A stretch of 64,000 nt of DNA from Methanobacteriota archaeon (GCA_023399215.1 JAEWQJ010000026.1:217580-281579); one strand, 5' to 3'. Counted from the first letter of the stretch, positions 9,809-19,322 are shown. Program-made: numbers and translations. The notes: generated by a model from the letters alone, not told the origin.

Positions 9809-11059
9809 TCACTCTTCTGCTGCTTCTGCCGCTTCTGCTGCTTCTGCCGCTTCTGCTGCTTCTGCTGCTTCTGCCGCTTCTACTGCTTCTTCGATTTCCT
9901 CTTTCCTTCTGGTTATAAGATGCACGTCTCCAGTTCCCATACGGATAGGCTGGCCAACGATAATATTTTCCGTGACCCCCTGGAGTTGGTCCACATCCCC
10001 ACGCATCCCTGCATCCAGCAGGTGATTTACCGTAACTTCGAAAGCTGCACGGGCAAAGACACTTGCCTTTTCACCTGAAATTCCGTGCCTTCCGATCTGT
10101 TTAACTTCCCCATCACAGGTCATGAGGTCGGCCACGAGCATAATATGCCGTATGTCCACAGTAAGACCCTGTTCGCGCAGGGTGTCTGTCGCTTCCTTAA
10201 TAATCGCATTCCTTGCAGCTTCGATCCCAAGCACTTCATAAATTTCGTTAATATTATTAGTACTTGTTCTTGTCCTGTCCACACCTTCGAACTGAAGCAC
10301 TTCACGCAGGGCCGAACCTTCGGTATATAGTGTGTATTCTTCCCCTTCCTTACGGACTACCACACGTTTAATTCCTTCTATCCCTTTAAGGGTGACATTG
10401 TGGATGCTTTTTGCAAGCTGGAGAAGCTCCCTGTAAGAAGGTTCTCCTGGGGCAATGATAATCTGGTTATCTATATCCGGGGAAATGGTAACCATTACGT
10501 TCAATTCGTCGTTGAACTTTTCTTTTACCTGATCTATAGTAATATTCCTGCCTTCCATTGCCTTCTCATGCAGGTCAATTATCAATTTCATCTGGGAAAG
10601 ATCAGTGGTCACATCAGCGATATGGTCGATTTTTGTTGCTTCAATCTCCCAGGCAAGAGCTCTTGTCTTTTCCCTGTCGTAAGCATAATCTTCGGGATTC
10701 TCTTTAGAAAGAGCAATTGTCATCATAGGAGTACTCGGAATTTTTCGAGCATCCACAATTTCTATAAGACGGGGCAGACCGAGAGTAACGTTAATCTCAG
10801 CCACACCAGCGTAGTGGAAGGTACGCATTGTCATCTGGGTACCTGGCTCCCCTATAGACTGAGCTGCAACCACACCGGCAGCGTCACAGGGCTCAATGCA
10901 CGAGGTATGATACTCTTCCATTACCTGTTCTAGAATCTCTTCCATTTCCTTCTTACTTACTCCAGCTTTGATGACATCCTCTCTTAGAGTATTAAGAATA
11001 TTCGAAGGGAGAGGCAGGTCCTTTATCATACTATCGATTGTACTTTCACTGATACTCAT
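9809..11059 (-). CDS. rpoA2: RNA polymerase subunit A'' (C-terminal part of largest subunit)
   Basis: The 416-residue protein is the C-terminal part of the beta'-like subunit, split from A' as in most archaea. Conserved words are EPCDAAGVVAAQSIGEPGTQ and MTMRTFHYAGVAEINVTLGL (trigger-loop region), then IKQIGRHGISGEKASVFARA-like text. It overlaps the rpoA1 stop by one base (TGATG). The odd part is the C-terminus: after RRKEEIEEAVE there is a run of AAE triplets encoded by a nine-base DNA repeat of GCTGCTTCT/GCCGCTTCT type (plus strand 9812-9890). This tail makes the protein a little longer than I expect for the family. Confidence 0.95.
   Translation of the reverse strand: MSISESTIDSMIKDLPLPSNILNTLREDVIKAGVSKKEMEEILEQVMEEYHTSCIEPCDAAGVVAAQSIGEPGTQMTMRTFHYAGVAEINVTLGLPRLIEIVDARKIPSTPMMTIALSKENPEDYAYDREKTRALAWEIEATKIDHIADVTTDLSQMKLIIDLHEKAMEGRNITIDQVKEKFNDELNVMVTISPDIDNQIIIAPGEPSYRELLQLAKSIHNVTLKGIEGIKRVVVRKEGEEYTLYTEGSALREVLQFEGVDRTRTSTNNINEIYEVLGIEAARNAIIKEATDTLREQGLTVDIRHIMLVADLMTCDGEVKQIGRHGISGEKASVFARAAFEVTVNHLLDAGMRGDVDQLQGVTENIIVGQPIRMGTGDVHLITRRKEEIEEAVEAAEAAEAAEAAEAAEAAEAAEE
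9812..9890. repeat. Coding nine-base repeat in the rpoA2 tail
   Basis: Seven or eight near-identical nine-base units (GCTGCTTCT or GCCGCTTCT on the plus strand) encode the (AAE)n tail of subunit A''. The unit keeps the frame, so slippage would change length by three residues at a time. Confidence 0.85.
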
Positions 11060-13701
11060 CAGGCCACCTCCCGGTTTACTACGGAATTGACAATCCTGTG
11101 GATTGTATCGGGTTTACTGAAATCGCTTTTTGTGGGGTTAATTCCATCTTCTCCATACTTAAACTGAACGAGCACACCTCTTGTATCCCTGACTGTAAGG
11201 TCATACTGGACTTCCAAGTCCTGGAGCGCATTGACAAGCCTTCTCTGCAGGTACCCTGATTGTGATGTCCTGACTGCAGTGTCCACAAGACCTTCCCTAC
11301 CACCGATTGCATGGAAGAAATATTCAGTCGGGTTAAGCCCACTTTTGTAGCTTGCCTTTACGAACCCGTGGGCATCCGAACCAAGATCCCCCTTCTGGAA
11401 ATGAGGTAGTGTCCTGCCTGCATATCCTCTGCGAATACGTTCACCACGCACTGCCTGCTGACCAACACAGGCTGCCATCTGAGTAAGGTTCAGGATGGAA
11501 CCTCTTGCCCCTGAACGGGCCATAATAACTGCCGGATTTTCAAGCCCCATATGACTGTCTGCTATGTTACCGGTCTCGTCCCTGGCCTTTCCAAGCTTCT
11601 GCATGATGCTCATTTCAATTGTCTCATCAAGGGTTCTTCCAGGAAGAGGTTCAAGTTCCTTATTCTGGTAAGACTTGATGAGGTTCTGCACAGCATCTTC
11701 AGCTTTGCCGAGGACTTCATTGATCTGGATCCTGGCTTCTTTCGGAATATCTTCATCAGCGATTCCGAAACTCAGACCTGTCCTCATAATAGCCCTAACT
11801 GCAAGCATGGTCATATTATCTATGAAACGGGCTCCGGCTTCAGGGCCTATTTCCTTGATAATACGATCCTGAACTTTTCCTTTGAAGGCTCCGATAGCTG
11901 CCTCATCTATCGTCCCTTTGATGAGTTCTCCGTCCCGGATTACCACATAGGCATCGTTCGGACACTCCTCTTTCTTGCAGACGTCACAGTGTGAGCAGAC
12001 CTGGGCTGCAAACTGTGTATTAAGGTTTTTAGGCAGGATCTGGCTGAAGATTTGTTTTCCTGTCCAGTAGGGATTTCCGTCAGGATCGTACCCTGCAGGG
12101 GAAGGCAACTCTCGGACACTACTCTTCCGGAGCATATCATAAGCGTCATCGGCGCAGATGTGATTCTCAAAACGTGTCAGCAGGAAAAGCCCTGAAATAT
12201 GGTCATGGATCCCGCCTATAATAGGACCACCGAAACGCGGGGAAAGAATGTTCTCCTGAACCTGCATCAGGATCTTTGCCTCAGCCCTGGACTCTTCGGT
12301 CTGAAGGGCATGCATGTTCATCTCGTCCCCATCAAAGTCAGCGTTATATGGAGGACATACAGCAGGATTCAGCCTGAAAGTCTTATTTGGAAGTACTTTC
12401 ACAGAATGAGCCATAATACTCATCTTGTGTAGAGAAGGCTGCCTGTTAAAGAGTACAATATCTCCATCCATTAACTGGCGTTCAACTGTCCATCCGAACT
12501 CCAGCTTTTCGGCAAGGTCATCTTTGTTTACATTGGTAACTTTTATACGCCTGCCGTCAGGACGCAGTACATAGTTTGCTCCTGGGTGTATATCCTCCCC
12601 ATTGCGCACGTAAATTTTGAGCTGTTCTATATTCCTTTGTGTTACCACCAGAGGCATTGTCAGGATCCGCGCAATGGGAATAGGAACCCCTACCTCATTA
12701 ATGCTCAGGTTTGGATCCGGAGAAATTACTGTACGGGCCGAGAAGTTAACACGTTTACCTGATAAGCTTCCTCTGAAACGACCTTCCTTCCCTTTTAAAC
12801 GCTGGGAGAGGGTCTTTAAGGGCCTGCCTGACCTGTGTCTTGCAGGAGGTATCCCTGAAACAGAATTGTCAAAAAAGGTTGTAACGTGATACTGAAGGAG
12901 TTCCCATAGGTCCTCAATAATGAGCTGAGGAGCACCGGCTTCCCTGTTTTCCTGGAAGCGCTGGTTAATTCTGATAATATCTACGAGTTTATGGGTCAGG
13001 TCGTCTTCACTGCGCTGCCCGGATTCAAGGGTAATCGAAGGACGAACTGTAACAGGAGGTACAGGCAGGACTGTAAGGATCATCCATTCAGGCCTTGCAT
13101 TCTTCGGGTCCATCCCGATAACCCGGATATCTTCATCAGGGATATTCTCAAAACGGTCTCTTATCTCGGTAGGGGTCAGCTTTTCCCCGTTTTCGAGATA
13201 TTCACTGGGTTTTTCAAATTTAATTTCCAGCTGTTCCTCATTGCAGTAGGGGCAAGTCTTTACTTTACTGGCCTCCTTATAAGCCTCGTTAATCATGTCA
13301 TCGGGCATATGTCCGATTTCCTCAATGCCTATAAGTTGTTCCAGATAATGCTGTTTCTGTGCAGGATCAAGCAGGAGCCTGCTGCATTTCCTGCAGGTTG
13401 CCCTGAGAAGTTTTCGGATTACTTTATTGAAGCCAACGTGGACTACCGGAGCGACAAGTTCGATGTGACCAAAGTGGCCAGGGCATTCGCCTGCTCGCCC
13501 TGAACAGGTCTTGCAGCGAAGCCCCGGGTCAATAACTCCGAGCCTCGTGTCCATAAGCCCCATATCAATTGGAAATCCGTCATCGTCGTAAGTGTCGGCT
13601 GTGATGATCGGAGTTGAACTCATTTTACGGATCTCTTTTGGAGACAGTAAGCCGAATTTAATAGAAGAAATTCTTTTCGGAATTGGAGGTACATTTGCCA
13701 T
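11059..13701 (-). CDS. rpoA1: RNA polymerase subunit A' (N-terminal part of largest subunit)
   Basis: The 880-residue subunit carries the catalytic magnesium motif NADFDGDEMNMH near residue 455. The N-terminal zinc site is CKTCSGRAGECPGHFGHIEL near 61, and a second zinc cluster is CSHCDVCKKEECP near 570. RPSLHKMSIMAHSVKVLPNK and the bridge-helix region GSILNLTQMAACVGQQAVRG are present. GGTGA precedes the ATG by seven bases. It lies 12 bases after rpoB1 and overlaps rpoA2 by one base, so the four large subunits are made from one transcript. Confidence 0.97.
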   Translation of the reverse strand: MANVPPIPKRISSIKFGLLSPKEIRKMSSTPIITADTYDDDGFPIDMGLMDTRLGVIDPGLRCKTCSGRAGECPGHFGHIELVAPVVHVGFNKVIRKLLRATCRKCSRLLLDPAQKQHYLEQLIGIEEIGHMPDDMINEAYKEASKVKTCPYCNEEQLEIKFEKPSEYLENGEKLTPTEIRDRFENIPDEDIRVIGMDPKNARPEWMILTVLPVPPVTVRPSITLESGQRSEDDLTHKLVDIIRINQRFQENREAGAPQLIIEDLWELLQYHVTTFFDNSVSGIPPARHRSGRPLKTLSQRLKGKEGRFRGSLSGKRVNFSARTVISPDPNLSINEVGVPIPIARILTMPLVVTQRNIEQLKIYVRNGEDIHPGANYVLRPDGRRIKVTNVNKDDLAEKLEFGWTVERQLMDGDIVLFNRQPSLHKMSIMAHSVKVLPNKTFRLNPAVCPPYNADFDGDEMNMHALQTEESRAEAKILMQVQENILSPRFGGPIIGGIHDHISGLFLLTRFENHICADDAYDMLRKSSVRELPSPAGYDPDGNPYWTGKQIFSQILPKNLNTQFAAQVCSHCDVCKKEECPNDAYVVIRDGELIKGTIDEAAIGAFKGKVQDRIIKEIGPEAGARFIDNMTMLAVRAIMRTGLSFGIADEDIPKEARIQINEVLGKAEDAVQNLIKSYQNKELEPLPGRTLDETIEMSIMQKLGKARDETGNIADSHMGLENPAVIMARSGARGSILNLTQMAACVGQQAVRGERIRRGYAGRTLPHFQKGDLGSDAHGFVKASYKSGLNPTEYFFHAIGGREGLVDTAVRTSQSGYLQRRLVNALQDLEVQYDLTVRDTRGVLVQFKYGEDGINPTKSDFSKPDTIHRIVNSVVNREVA

Positions 13702-13713
13702 ATCTGTCTCACC

Positions 13714-15528
13714 TCATACCGCATCTTCAAGTTTAAGCCTGGGCGCAACTCCCAGGGATTTGATTTCATCCAGCAGCAGCTTGAACGCATAGCTCATCTC
13801 CACAGGATATATATCCGTGTCAGCCCCGCAGGTTGAGCAGAAAGCGACATTTCGCTGCTTGTCATACGTTGCAATCATTCCACAGTGAGAGCAGACAAGT
13901 TCCACAACCTTGTCAGACTCGTCGAGCAGCCTCTCTTTTAGCGCCATGGCAGCTCCGTGTCCTACCAGCACATCACGCTCCATTTCTCCGAACCTGAGAC
14001 CACCTTCTCTGGCTCGGCCTTCGGTTGGCTGGCGGGTAAGCACCTGTACAGGCCCACGGGACCTTGCGTGCATCTTCGAAGTGACCATGTGGTGCAGTTT
14101 CTGGTAGAGAATAACCCCAACAAAGACATCTGCAGGGATCATCTTGCCGGTAGCTCCGTCGTAGAAAACCTCTTTTCCAGTGTGGGCAAACCCGTGCTTT
14201 TTCAGGGCTTCTCTGAGGTCTTCTTCGTTCTCTCCTGAGAAAGCTGTTGCATTAACTCGTCTGCCTTCCATGGAACCTACCTTTCCACCAATCATTTCCA
14301 GGACGTGACCTACAGTCATACGGGAAGGAATTGCATGTGGATTAATCATAAGGTCGGGAGTTAAGCCAGATTCCGTAAACGGCATATCTGCAATCGGAAC
14401 TTTCAGACCGATAACTCCTTTCTGCCCGTGTCTTGAAGCGAACTTATCTCCAATATCAGGAATTCTTTCATCCCTTACCTTTACTTTGGCAAGCCTGGTT
14501 CCGTTAATGGATTCGGTCAGGATGACCGTGTCAACAATTCCTGTTTCATTTGACCGCATTGTAATCGAGCTTTCTCTCCTCTGCTCGACTGCAATCCCGA
14601 AATCTGACGGTTCTTCAAGGAACCTTGGTGGACTGGTTTTTCCGATCAGTACATCATTAGGGCCAACCGGGGTTTCGGGATTTACAAGCCCGTCTGTATC
14701 CAGGTTCGCATAGGCTTCTGCACTGCGCGCTCCGCGGAATTCGGAGTCAGGAATCTCGAACTTATCCTCCTGTCCACCCGGATACCTTCGTTCTTCTCCT
14801 TCAAAAGTTCTGAGGAAGTGACTTCTCCCGAGGCCTCTTTCAATTGAGCCTTTATTGAAAATCAAAGCATCTTCAATATTATATCCTTCATAGGACAAAA
14901 TCGCGACCACGAAGTTCTGGCCCGCAGGTCTGTCATCAAAACCTATTGCTTCTGAGGTTCTGGTTCTGGTCATTGCCCTCTGAGGGTAGTGAAGGACATG
15001 GGCCCTGGTATCAGGTCTGAGCTTCTGATTTGCGGTTGCAACCCCGATACACTGTTTTATCATGGCTGCACCCATGGTGTTACGTGGAGATGCATTATGT
15101 TCAGGATAAGGCACCATTCCCGTAGAGATTCCAAGGATAAGTTCAGGATCAATCTCCATGTGAGTGTGCTTTGGAGTAAGGTCAGCCTCATAGAGTCCGA
15201 TGTAGGCATTCTCCTCTTCTTCGGCATCGAGATACTCAATACAGCCTTCTTTTATCAGGTCATCAAAGGTAATTTCCTTGTTCTTAATTTTCTCTACTTG
15301 CTCTTCAGTTACTTTGGGAACTCCGTTCTCCACAACTATAAGTGGCCGTCTTGCTCTGCCCATATCGGAGTTTATAATTACTTCTCTTGTGTTGCTATTA
15401 AGAGCGACATTAACCTGTCTGGATATGAAGCCCTGCCGCCTCATCTTTCTGAGCTCGTCTACAAGCTCCGTAGGGTTATCGTGGGTCCCGACAAGCTCCC
15501 CGTTTATGAATACTTTTGCTTTAGTCAT
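13714..15528 (-). CDS. rpoB1: RNA polymerase subunit B' (C-terminal part of second-largest subunit)
   Basis: The 604-residue subunit is the C-terminal half of the beta-like subunit. Family words are GYNIEDALIFNKGSIERGLG, GDKFASRHGQKGVIGLKVPI and MPFTESGLTPDLMINPHAIP, and the C-terminal zinc site is CSHCGMIATYD...CSTCG near 545-570. The protein begins MTKAKVFINGELVGTHDNP. GGGGT lies upstream of the ATG. It follows rpoB2 after 14 bases. The B'/B'' split is usual in methanogens. Confidence 0.97.
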   Translation of the reverse strand: MTKAKVFINGELVGTHDNPTELVDELRKMRRQGFISRQVNVALNSNTREVIINSDMGRARRPLIVVENGVPKVTEEQVEKIKNKEITFDDLIKEGCIEYLDAEEEENAYIGLYEADLTPKHTHMEIDPELILGISTGMVPYPEHNASPRNTMGAAMIKQCIGVATANQKLRPDTRAHVLHYPQRAMTRTRTSEAIGFDDRPAGQNFVVAILSYEGYNIEDALIFNKGSIERGLGRSHFLRTFEGEERRYPGGQEDKFEIPDSEFRGARSAEAYANLDTDGLVNPETPVGPNDVLIGKTSPPRFLEEPSDFGIAVEQRRESSITMRSNETGIVDTVILTESINGTRLAKVKVRDERIPDIGDKFASRHGQKGVIGLKVPIADMPFTESGLTPDLMINPHAIPSRMTVGHVLEMIGGKVGSMEGRRVNATAFSGENEEDLREALKKHGFAHTGKEVFYDGATGKMIPADVFVGVILYQKLHHMVTSKMHARSRGPVQVLTRQPTEGRAREGGLRFGEMERDVLVGHGAAMALKERLLDESDKVVELVCSHCGMIATYDKQRNVAFCSTCGADTDIYPVEMSYAFKLLLDEIKSLGVAPRLKLEDAV

Positions 15529-15542
15529 CTGACATCGACCCC

Positions 15543-17138
15543 TTAATCACCGAACATTGATCCGCTATCATCCGCATCTGAGTAATCGTAAAACTCATCA
15601 TCTTTGTATTTGCTTTCGCTTTCTGAAGACTCTTCATATTCTTCAACAATCTCTTCTCCGAACTCATCAAGTAAGGTTTCTTTCATTTTGGCCGGGAGTT
15701 CCGGTACCTTTACAACCGCACGCTCGACATTCAGGTCGTGGAGGATTTTCTTTATCCCGTCGATGTCTTCTATACCTGTTGAAAGTTCAACCATCTCGGC
15801 AAAGTTTTTCACCAGACCACAGTTCGGGCCTTCAGGAGTTTCCGAAGGGCAAAGCCTTCCCCACTGGGTTGCATGCAGGTCTCGAGCCTCAAAGTGAGGC
15901 TGGGCTCGTGAAAGGGGCGAAATTACCCGGCGCAGGTGTGAAAGCGTGGAGATATAGTCGTTTCTGTCAAGGAGCTGAGACACACCTGTTCGTCCTCCAA
16001 CCCAGTTTCCAGTTGCCAGCGGGTGCTGCAGCCGGTCAGTCAACACATCAGCTCTGACTATTGTTGCGACATTCAACTCCCTGTTTCTCATGTTTGCGCG
16101 TTCGAGCTGGTATTTTATATCTCTTGCAAGCCTGTTGAAAGATACCCTGAAGAGGTCTTCCATCAGGTCTCCAGCTAGTTTTAGCCTTTTATTTGCATAG
16201 TGATCTTTATCATCTTCCGAACGCTTGCCAAGGGCCAGCTCAAAACAGGACTCAGCCATTCTTGCCAGGAAGTGAGCCTTGGAGAGTCTGTCTTTCATGT
16301 CGTTTCCAAGATGAGGGAACAGGTACCTGTCAATAACATAGTTTGCTCTTTTTATCTGGTATTCCTTAGCCTGACCTGCAGCGACCCGGGCCCCGATTTT
16401 CTCGATTGCTTCTTCCTGGGTTTCAACTTCGGCTTCTTCGAGGTTTTCCAGCATGAATTTGATAATTTCGGGATCACTTGAAACTGCATTTACGATATCT
16501 TCATCAGTTACAATCCCAAGAGCTCTCATTAAGGTAATAAAGAATACTCGACCTGAGATCGAAGGGAAAGAAACCTCAAGCAGGGATTTTCGTCCTCTTT
16601 CTACGATTACAAGAGCCCTGTATCCGCGTTTTTGTGAGAAGACCTTTGCAACCTCTATCATATCGCCGTATCTCTCGCCATACTCTACAAGAATTTTGTT
16701 AGGGGCGAGGTCTTCCAGGGTCATAACCACCCTTTCGGTACCACCGATAATGAAATATCCCCCAGGGTCAAGCGGATCTTCCCCATAGCGGACTTTTTCG
16801 GTTTCGCTAAGCCCTGGAAGGTTACAGATCTTGGATTTGACCATGACAGGAAGCTGTCCTATTTTTGCTTCCATTACTTCGGACTCAACTCCTTCTTTTA
16901 CCACGCTCATTTCGAGGTAAAGAGGACCTGAGTATGAGAGGTTCCTGAGCCTTGCCTCGTTGGGATAAAGTTTTTCGATTGCCCCGTCGGCTTCCTTTAC
17001 CACAGGATGTTCTACCCTGATTTTTCCAAGTTTAAGATAGGTATCCTCGATATCGGTTTCTATTGTTCTCTGTTCATCTATGATTTTTTGCAGCCCGTAA
17101 TCTATAAACTTGTTAAACGAGTCTATATGGTGCTGCAC
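15543..17138 (-). CDS. rpoB2: RNA polymerase subunit B'' (N-terminal part of second-largest subunit)
   Basis: The 531 residues listed run from the first canonical start, a GTG at 17138, but this start is doubtful. The frame is open upstream to a TAA at 17211-17213 and reads ALETSILSQAYFTRDKIVQH before HIDSFN. Archaeal B'' relatives normally carry a Y-F-x(6)-V-x2-x-x-IDS-F block there, so translation probably starts upstream. No ATG, GTG or TTG exists in that stretch; GAGGGTG stands just before two ATC codons (17195-17190), so an Ile-codon start is possible. Other family words are GTERVVMTLEDLAPNKILVE, RRVISPLSRAQPHFEARDLH and GRLCPSETPEGPNCGLVKN. An acidic C-terminus follows (YKDDEFYDYSDADDSGSMFGD, in part). 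Confidence 0.93.
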   Translation of the reverse strand: MQHHIDSFNKFIDYGLQKIIDEQRTIETDIEDTYLKLGKIRVEHPVVKEADGAIEKLYPNEARLRNLSYSGPLYLEMSVVKEGVESEVMEAKIGQLPVMVKSKICNLPGLSETEKVRYGEDPLDPGGYFIIGGTERVVMTLEDLAPNKILVEYGERYGDMIEVAKVFSQKRGYRALVIVERGRKSLLEVSFPSISGRVFFITLMRALGIVTDEDIVNAVSSDPEIIKFMLENLEEAEVETQEEAIEKIGARVAAGQAKEYQIKRANYVIDRYLFPHLGNDMKDRLSKAHFLARMAESCFELALGKRSEDDKDHYANKRLKLAGDLMEDLFRVSFNRLARDIKYQLERANMRNRELNVATIVRADVLTDRLQHPLATGNWVGGRTGVSQLLDRNDYISTLSHLRRVISPLSRAQPHFEARDLHATQWGRLCPSETPEGPNCGLVKNFAEMVELSTGIEDIDGIKKILHDLNVERAVVKVPELPAKMKETLLDEFGEEIVEEYEESSESESKYKDDEFYDYSDADDSGSMFGD

Positions 17139-17348
17139 TATCTTGTCCCGTGTAAAATAAGCCTGCGACAGTATACTTGTTTCTAACGCGATGATAGCAC
17201 CCTCTTTGCTTTATTAAAATGAAAATCAAGAGATTCGGATCCTTGGATCGGTGTGCAACTGTTGAGTTTTGCCATACGATACGCATGGAATTCAAAAAGA
17301 TATTCCGTAAAGAAAATATGATCATACAAGCGGTTTACTCCCCTCCGC

Positions 17349-17585
17349 TTATTCGATCACAAGTCTGTAGTAATCTGCCTCCCCTGCAGTTTGACTTTTT
17401 CTTGTGATTTTCACTACGTCTCCGACAACAGCTCCTACTTCTTTACAAACAGGATCATGCACTTTGATTTTCGGAAGTTGCTCCTTCTCAATGGAATACT
17501 TGCTTAAAACAGACTTTAACTCGCCTTCAGGCATGATTTCATGTATAGGGACCGACTCATGGTCGAGCAGGCTGAATTTTGTCAA
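17349..17585 (-). CDS. rpoH: RNA polymerase subunit H (RPB5-like)
   Basis: The 78-residue product matches archaeal subunit H: FSLLDHESVPIHEIMPEGEL, then LPKIKVHDPVCKEVGAVVGD and VKITRKSQTAGEADYYRLVI. A longer frame begins at an ATG at 17675, but that overlaps the 3' end of tRNA-Lys and adds residues not found in the family. I therefore use the TTG at 17585, which has GGAGG about ten bases upstream and gives the normal length. The gene heads the rpoH-B2-B1-A1-A2 order. Confidence 0.93.
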   Translation of the reverse strand: MTKFSLLDHESVPIHEIMPEGELKSVLSKYSIEKEQLPKIKVHDPVCKEVGAVVGDVVKITRKSQTAGEADYYRLVIE

Positions 17586-17674
17586 ATCCTTTCCTCCAAA
17601 AATAAAGTATTCAAAAAATTTGTCAGATCGATTTCTCCCATGGATGGCCTTTCCACCGGGAATAATTAAGAACA

Positions 17675-17751
17675 TGGCGGGCCCGTAGGGATTTGAACCC
17701 TAGGCCGTCTGGTTAAAAGCCAGACGCTCTGCCTGACTGAGCTACGGGCCC
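17675..17751 (-). tRNA. tRNA-Lys (anticodon UUU), CCA encoded
   Basis: The minus strand folds as a complete tRNA: acceptor GGGCCCG with CGGGCCC, D stem GCTC/GAGC, anticodon stem TCTGG/CCAGA around loop CTTTTAA (anticodon TTT), T stem TAGGG/CCCTA with loop TTCAAAT. The discriminator is G at 17678 and CCA follows directly in the DNA (17677-17675). No intron is present. It lies 89 bases upstream of the rpoH start on the same strand. Confidence 0.97.
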
Positions 17752-17789
17752 ATTTGCGGATCTTATTTCACTTTACTTTTTTGCACCGG

Positions 17790-17895
17790 GATATTATTTC
17801 ATGCTACCACTGCTGCCCCGCTGCTTCAGGGAGCACCTATCACACCAGTGCAACCCTCTAATTCCAGCTATTCTATAAATAGTTTATGGTGAGAG
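17790..17895 (-). promoter_or_regulatory. Promoter region and possible structured leader of tRNA-Lys
   Basis: On the minus strand AACTATTTATAGAA (about 17877-17890) resembles a TATA box, and GAAATAATATCCC (about 17792-17804) is a second candidate closer to the tRNA. Between them is a GC-rich stretch (about 17813-17862) with CACTG...CAGTG and CCC...GGG inverted segments inside AT-rich DNA. It may be a transcribed leader or a separate small RNA; I cannot assign a class. Confidence 0.35.
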
Positions 17896-18422
17896 CACAT
17901 TTTCTTTTGTAATTTTTATAAATATAAGTTAAAATTGTTTCTTTCGTGACGAATTTCAAGCAAATTTTGCCCAATTTTGCTGGAAAAATATATGTACGAG
18001 AATTTTCAACTTTTTAAAAGTAAGGCCAAAAATTTAATTTATTTCTCTTATTTACGGGTAACTTGAGACTTTTGCCCCGATTCTTAATAACGTCTCGATT
18101 TTCCCGGATAGTCACCCTCTCCAAAAATAAAGTACCAATAATCAAAGTCAAACAATAATCAAAGTCAAATCCGAATTCCTGAAATTTAAAATTTCTAATT
18201 AAACATATTAAATTTAAACGTTTTTAAAAAATGTAACTAGGTATATCTTGTAACTAGGTATATCTTAAACCCTCCAATATTTCAACCCTCCAATATTTCT
18301 ATTCATATAATATAAAGTGAGTTAATATAAAATTTTTATAATATAAAGAAGATGAAGAGCAAATCCGATTAGAGGATGGATTCTGGATGAATCCATCTGT
18401 AATAAATCCTTAAAACCTTTAC
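17896..18422. other. AT-rich intergenic with three tandem doublets
   Basis: No gene is supported. Three perfect tandem doublets are present: a 17-base unit at 18136-18169, a 17-base unit (GTAACTAGGTATATCTT) at 18233-18266 and a 16-base unit (AACCCTCCAATATTTC) at 18268-18299. They are unrelated in sequence but sit within 170 bases. Confidence 0.8.
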
Positions 18423-18992
18423 TTAGATGCTTATGCTTGCACCGAGCAGTTCTACAAAGGCTTTTAACCAGGCTGGATGATTGGGCCAGGCCTGAGCTGT
18501 GACCAGATTTTTGTCTATAATTACTGATTCGGACTGCCAATCAGCGCCGGCCAACCGGCATTCCGGAGCACATGCCGGGTACGATGTTACCTTATAGCCT
18601 TCCAGGACTTTAGCCGCTGCCAAAAGCTGCAGTCCATGGCAGATAACTGCTACAGGCTTGCCAGCCGCAAAGAAATCCTGTACGAGTTTAATAGTCTCAT
18701 CATACATACGGATGTATTCAGGAGCTCTACCACCCGGAACTACCAGACCTGCATAATCATCCGCTTTTACATCAGACGCGGAAACATCTACCGGAATGCG
18801 ATGCCCTGGAAGCTCAATATAGGTATCGAGCGTGGTGAAGTCGTGTACGACCAGTTGCAGCATATCCCCAGTTTTTTTGTTGGGTGCCGCTATATCCACC
18901 TGGTAGCCCAGCATCTGGAGCGACTGTTGTGGTACCTTCACCTCATAGTCCTCAGCGCAATCGCCTGTCAAGATCAGGATTTTCTTGGACAT
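18423..18992 (-). CDS. DJ-1/PfpI family protein
   Basis: The 189-residue protein has the ThiJ/PfpI (class I amidotransferase-like) fold: MSKKILILTGDCAEDYEVKV at the start with the conserved Glu, the VPGGRAPEYIR loop near 90, and the nucleophile-elbow motif AVICHGLQLLAAA near 120 with Cys-His. Members include deglycases, proteases and chaperones, and the substrate cannot be read from the sequence. I chose the ATG at 18992 because GGAG lies eight bases upstream; the frame extends eleven codons further without a signal. It stands alone between large AT-rich gaps. The Cys-His pair suggests an active enzyme. Confidence 0.88.
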   Translation of the reverse strand: MSKKILILTGDCAEDYEVKVPQQSLQMLGYQVDIAAPNKKTGDMLQLVVHDFTTLDTYIELPGHRIPVDVSASDVKADDYAGLVVPGGRAPEYIRMYDETIKLVQDFFAAGKPVAVICHGLQLLAAAKVLEGYKVTSYPACAPECRLAGADWQSESVIIDKNLVTAQAWPNHPAWLKAFVELLGASISI

Positions 18993-19322
18993 GTATTTTT
19001 CTCCCTGCGGTTTTAGCAATTTCAAGTCATCTAATTTGTGTTTTCAGGATAACTGACTTAGTTCAAAATCGAGTTACAGAAGTAGCTGTAACATCATTCA
19101 TCTAAACTGTAACTTATATCAGATAACATATCAGGTAACGATGTTACGAAACAAACACACTAACGATAAATCGTTACCTTATTAATTTTATAACTTTAAT
19201 AATTTTTCCGAGCTGCCAATTCTTCTGAAGATTTCAAGCAGTTGTGACAACGCTTATCAATATTTCATAATTTCATAAAAAGACATAATTCCTAAACATA
19301 AAACCAGCTAATTATCAGGATA
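18993..19322. other. Intergenic upstream of the PfpI gene
   Basis: No gene seen. AT-rich, with direct words TATCAGATAACATATCAGGTAACGA (in part) and repeated AACGAT motifs between 19110 and 19180 that could be promoter or operator DNA for the PfpI gene. No clear palindrome. Confidence 0.35.

Noticed and set aside
17586..17675. Longer rpoH start at ATG 17675
   Set aside because: It overlaps the end of tRNA-Lys and adds 30 residues not known in subunit H; TTG 17585 has a good GGAGG signal.
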